Positions 23,777-24,874 of a DNA stretch of 24,874 bases are shown here, piece after piece (the first letter of the stretch is position 1; each line of letters starts with the position of its first letter). The notes below the pieces were generated by a model, which was not told where the DNA came from, made no database searches, and was given only the letters and a program-made list of their open reading frames with translations. This stretch comes from Veillonella sp. (GTDB lineage: Bacteria; Bacillota; Negativicutes; Veillonellales; Veillonellaceae). The translations under genes and the position numbers were made by a program. The stretch is taken from the NCBI RefSeq assembly GCF_019414865.1, contig NZ_DXLG01000008.1:1-24874 (forward strand), in the 5' to 3' direction.

Positions 23777-24874
23777 ATGCGCATTCAAATTGTCATGTCC
23801 TTAGTGGGGCGATTATTATATATATTTGGGATTTTTACATTAATTCCTTTTATATATGGTATCGTATTTGAAACTGCATATTGGTCGTTTTTGGTTACTA
23901 CTGGTATTTCATTTGGCTTAGGTGGACTTTTATCCTATTATGGTCATGAAACTCAAAGTTTTAGTCTTCGTGATGGGTTTTTAGTTGTATCAGCTACATG
24001 GATATTAACTATTATCTTAGGTTCCTTACCATTTATTCTCAGTGGTATATTAACCAATGTATTTGATGCTCTATTTGAAGCTACATCAGGGATTACAGCA
24101 ACTGGAGCTACAATTATTAATAGTGTAGATGATTTACCTAAGACATATGTTTTATGGCGTGGACTAATGCACTGGATTGGTGGGATGGGGATTATTGTCC
24201 TTATCTTATCGTTCTTAAAGAACTTAGGTGCAGACGCAGCTCATATGTTTAATGCAGAAGCATCGGTACCAAAACCTGGTGTTGTTATGCCCCGTATTCA
24301 ATCAATGGCCAGTAAACTTTGGCGTTTATATGTTGCTTTTACCGCCATTTGTTTCGTTATGCTGTGGGCTGGTGGTATAGAGCCTTTTGATGCATTAAAT
24401 TATGCATTTTCCATTATTGCTACAGGTGGTTTTGCACCTACATCTGCTGGTACATTTATTTATGAACAAAGCAACTATATCTGTTTTGTATTTATATTTT
24501 TCATGATACTTGCTGGTGGTAATTTTGCAGTATATTATAATGCACTGCAAAGAGGCATTCGTGTTTTGATTGATGATTTTGAAACACGTATGTATTGGCT
24601 AGTTATTTTTATTGGAATTGCTATAATATCAATTTCGATGGCAGTACAATCAAATATTAATGATCCAATTCAAATCTTTAGAGATGTTTCCTTTAATTAT
24701 GTATCGATTCAAACTGGTAGTGGATTTGCTGTAAGCGATTATGATTTATGGCCAGCCGCTGCACAGATGATGTTATTTATTTCATCATTTTTTGGTGGTT
24801 GTAGTGGTTCTACAACAGGGGGCGTAAAAATTATTCGTCTCATTATTCTAATTAAGAGCAGCATTATTTATTTA
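23777..24874 (+). CDS. trkH: Trk potassium uptake channel subunit TrkH (3' end beyond window)
   Basis: The ORF opens at ATG 23777, after GGAGGG (23768-23773), and stays open for 366 codons to the last base. Family members are usually about 480 residues, so roughly a quarter of the protein is missing at the window edge. It has the multi-pass TrkH/KtrB layout and the filter loops TSGITATGAT, SIIATGGFAPTSAG, VSIQTGSGF and the fourth region GGCSGSTTGGVK. Together with TrkA it forms a gated potassium uptake system in the inner membrane. Confidence 0.94.
   Translation, partial: MRIQIVMSLVGRLLYIFGIFTLIPFIYGIVFETAYWSFLVTTGISFGLGGLLSYYGHETQSFSLRDGFLVVSATWILTIILGSLPFILSGILTNVFDALFEATSGITATGATIINSVDDLPKTYVLWRGLMHWIGGMGIIVLILSFLKNLGADAAHMFNAEASVPKPGVVMPRIQSMASKLWRLYVAFTAICFVMLWAGGIEPFDALNYAFSIIATGGFAPTSAGTFIYEQSNYICFVFIFFMILAGGNFAVYYNALQRGIRVLIDDFETRMYWLVIFIGIAIISISMAVQSNINDPIQIFRDVSFNYVSIQTGSGFAVSDYDLWPAAAQMMLFISSFFGGCSGSTTGGVKIIRLIILIKSSIIYL

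Overview
The window is AT-rich bacterial DNA in which every gene I can support lies on the + strand. Gene content and order (cold-shock gene, hpf-secA-prfB, ftsE-ftsX-M23 hydrolase-S41 protease, obgE-yhbY-proB-proA-nadD-yqeK-LCP-rsfS) are those of the Firmicutes. The split transketolase, the EnvC-like hydrolase and the DUF2993/DUF5693/CsaB envelope genes make a Negativicutes genome, most likely Veillonella or a close relative, my best guess. That assignment is inference from gene order and protein character; no 16S gene is present to confirm it.

Layout. Positions 1-480: a single cold-shock gene with a clear sigma-70-type promoter and its own terminator. Positions 480-1280: long-form hibernation promoting factor (hpf), followed by an unusual long-loop hairpin and a strong terminator. 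Positions 1300-3885: secA, with a near-consensus promoter whose -35 box sits in the loop of a 13-bp perfect palindrome, a TTG start, and its own terminator. From 3948 to the window end I see no further intrinsic terminator: prfB (RF2, with a +1 recoding site whose stop is UAA, not the usual UGA), a DUF2993 lipid-binding-type protein, a DUF5693 membrane protein, csaB, the two transketolase halves, ftsE, ftsX, an M23 hydrolase with coiled coil, an S41 protease, obgE, yhbY, proB, proA, a 49-residue membrane micro-ORF, nadD, yqeK, an LCP-family protein, rsfS, a CvfB-like S1 protein, trkA, and the first 366 codons of trkH, which runs off the window.

How they work together. There are three themes. 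The first is translation and ribosome assembly or hibernation (hpf, prfB, obgE, yhbY, rsfS, cvfB-like). The second is envelope building and division (secA, DUF2993-DUF5693-csaB, FtsEX with its M23 hydrolase and an S41 protease, LCP). The third is basic metabolism and ion supply (transketolase, proline and NAD synthesis, YqeK, Trk potassium uptake). Many junctions overlap or touch (TAATG, GTGA, 8-11 nt overlaps), which points to translational coupling.

This is core chromosome: there is no mobile element, CRISPR array, tRNA, rRNA or defence island. The points most worth a second look are the UAA-type prfB frameshift site, the micro-ORF between proA and nadD, the palindrome around the secA -35 box, the three-gene envelope cassette, and the hpf 3' hairpin whose loop matches the tail of 16S rRNA.
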